NCBI GenBank assembly: GCA_002328745.1
Contig: DCVQ01000015.1
Coordinates: forward strand, 45,747-109,746
Length of the DNA stretch: 64,000 bases
Direction: 5' to 3'
Origin: Actinobacteria bacterium UBA2184
Lineage (GTDB): Bacteria > Actinomycetota > Coriobacteriia > Anaerosomatales > Anaerosomataceae
The position numbers and the translations under genes are program-made. The notes under the pieces were generated by a model. The model made no database searches. It saw nothing but the letters and a program-made list of their open reading frames with translations, and had not been told where the DNA came from. Shown here piece after piece: positions 63,889 to 64,000 of the stretch; positions within the stretch are counted from its first letter, which is position 1, and every line of letters starts with the position of its first letter.

Positions 63889-64000
63889 ATGCACGGCATG
63901 AAGTGGCTCTGGGTGTATCTCGCGTCGTTCGCCGCATTCCTCGCAGTGGACGCGGTGTGGCTGGCGACGATGTCGGGGCGGTTCTATCGTCCGCGCCTCG
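63889..64000 (+). CDS. DUF2177-like membrane protein (N-terminus, cut by window end)
   Basis: Open from the ATG at 63889 (GAGGGGG upstream) to the window edge: WLWVYLASFAAFLAVDAVWL then MSGRFYRP, the first helix and the D-x-x-W-L pattern of DUF2177. Partial; the remainder lies outside. Confidence 0.6.
   Translation, partial: MHGMKWLWVYLASFAAFLAVDAVWLATMSGRFYRPRL

Overview
The window is a high-GC Gram-positive (actinobacterial) chromosome, interrupted by two tandem integrative elements of visibly lower G+C. The flanks carry an actinobacterial PASTA-kinase / FHA / PP2C / SEDS-PBP cell-envelope cluster and a four-subunit 2-oxoacid:ferredoxin oxidoreductase. Together these suggest an anaerobic actinobacterium, plausibly of the Coriobacteriia or a neighbouring class. 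That placement is inference, since no rRNA is present.

Layout. 1-807: host flank with a mazEF toxin-antitoxin pair on the minus strand. 808-852 is the 3' half of a split host tRNA-Arg(CCU) gene. Element A (about 846-32865) begins there. It carries its own intact tRNA-Arg(CCU) (1021-1095), a tyrosine integrase, a cytosine methyltransferase / nuclease / Vsr cassette, a pair of EndoIII-like HhH proteins, two zincin-type metalloproteases, a long gene-free structured region (14.6-15.6 kb) followed by a two-ORF TnpB/Cas12-like RuvC system, a pilin-anchored surface protein operon, a run of small unknown genes with a four-HTH protein, a four-gene overlapping minus-strand operon with a PD-(D/E)XK nuclease, a DUF6338 / small basic peptides / DUF2188 cluster, a DUF3800 protein, a second tyrosine recombinase and a CoiA-like nuclease. 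I see no capsid, tail, terminase, relaxase or conjugation genes, so A reads as an integrative defence/cargo island rather than a prophage. Element B (about 32859-38344) is small and plasmid-like: integrase, XRE regulator, excisionase, HUH rolling-circle Rep, an HsdR-N type nuclease and a membrane protein.

The junctions are unusually readable. The 7-bp core TTAGGAA occurs at 846, 32859 and 38338, in the anticodon loop of tRNA-Arg(CCU). Element B carries a perfect 38-bp copy of the tRNA 5' half plus a TTGACA promoter, so its insertion would have rebuilt the tRNA gene. Element A then split that gene again but brings a complete replacement tRNA of the same anticodon. Each element has its own set of 11-bp-phased putative arm-type sites about 90-120 bp inside both ends.

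The right flank (38.4-64 kb) is ordinary host chromosome: a ParA-like NTPase, 2-oxoacid:ferredoxin oxidoreductase (delta, alpha, beta, gamma), XRE-cupin regulator, acyl-CoA synthetase, methyltransferase, CapA-like protein, aldo/keto reductase, phosphoribosyltransferase, the envelope signalling cluster (PknB with four PASTA repeats, a single-chain RodA/FtsW-PBP fusion, PP2C, two FHA proteins), a second membrane kinase, an FKBP isomerase, an HtrA protease, two zinc-ribbon membrane-anchored proteins, tRNA-Leu(CAG), an ABC-2 exporter and a lipoprotein. A DUF2177-like gene is cut by the window end.

Best candidates for something undescribed: the RuvC effector with its separate WED/REC-like partner ORF and kilobase-long structured leader; the 23.3-25.8 kb four-gene operon; the paired HhH proteins; and the tRNA-replacing tandem integration itself.
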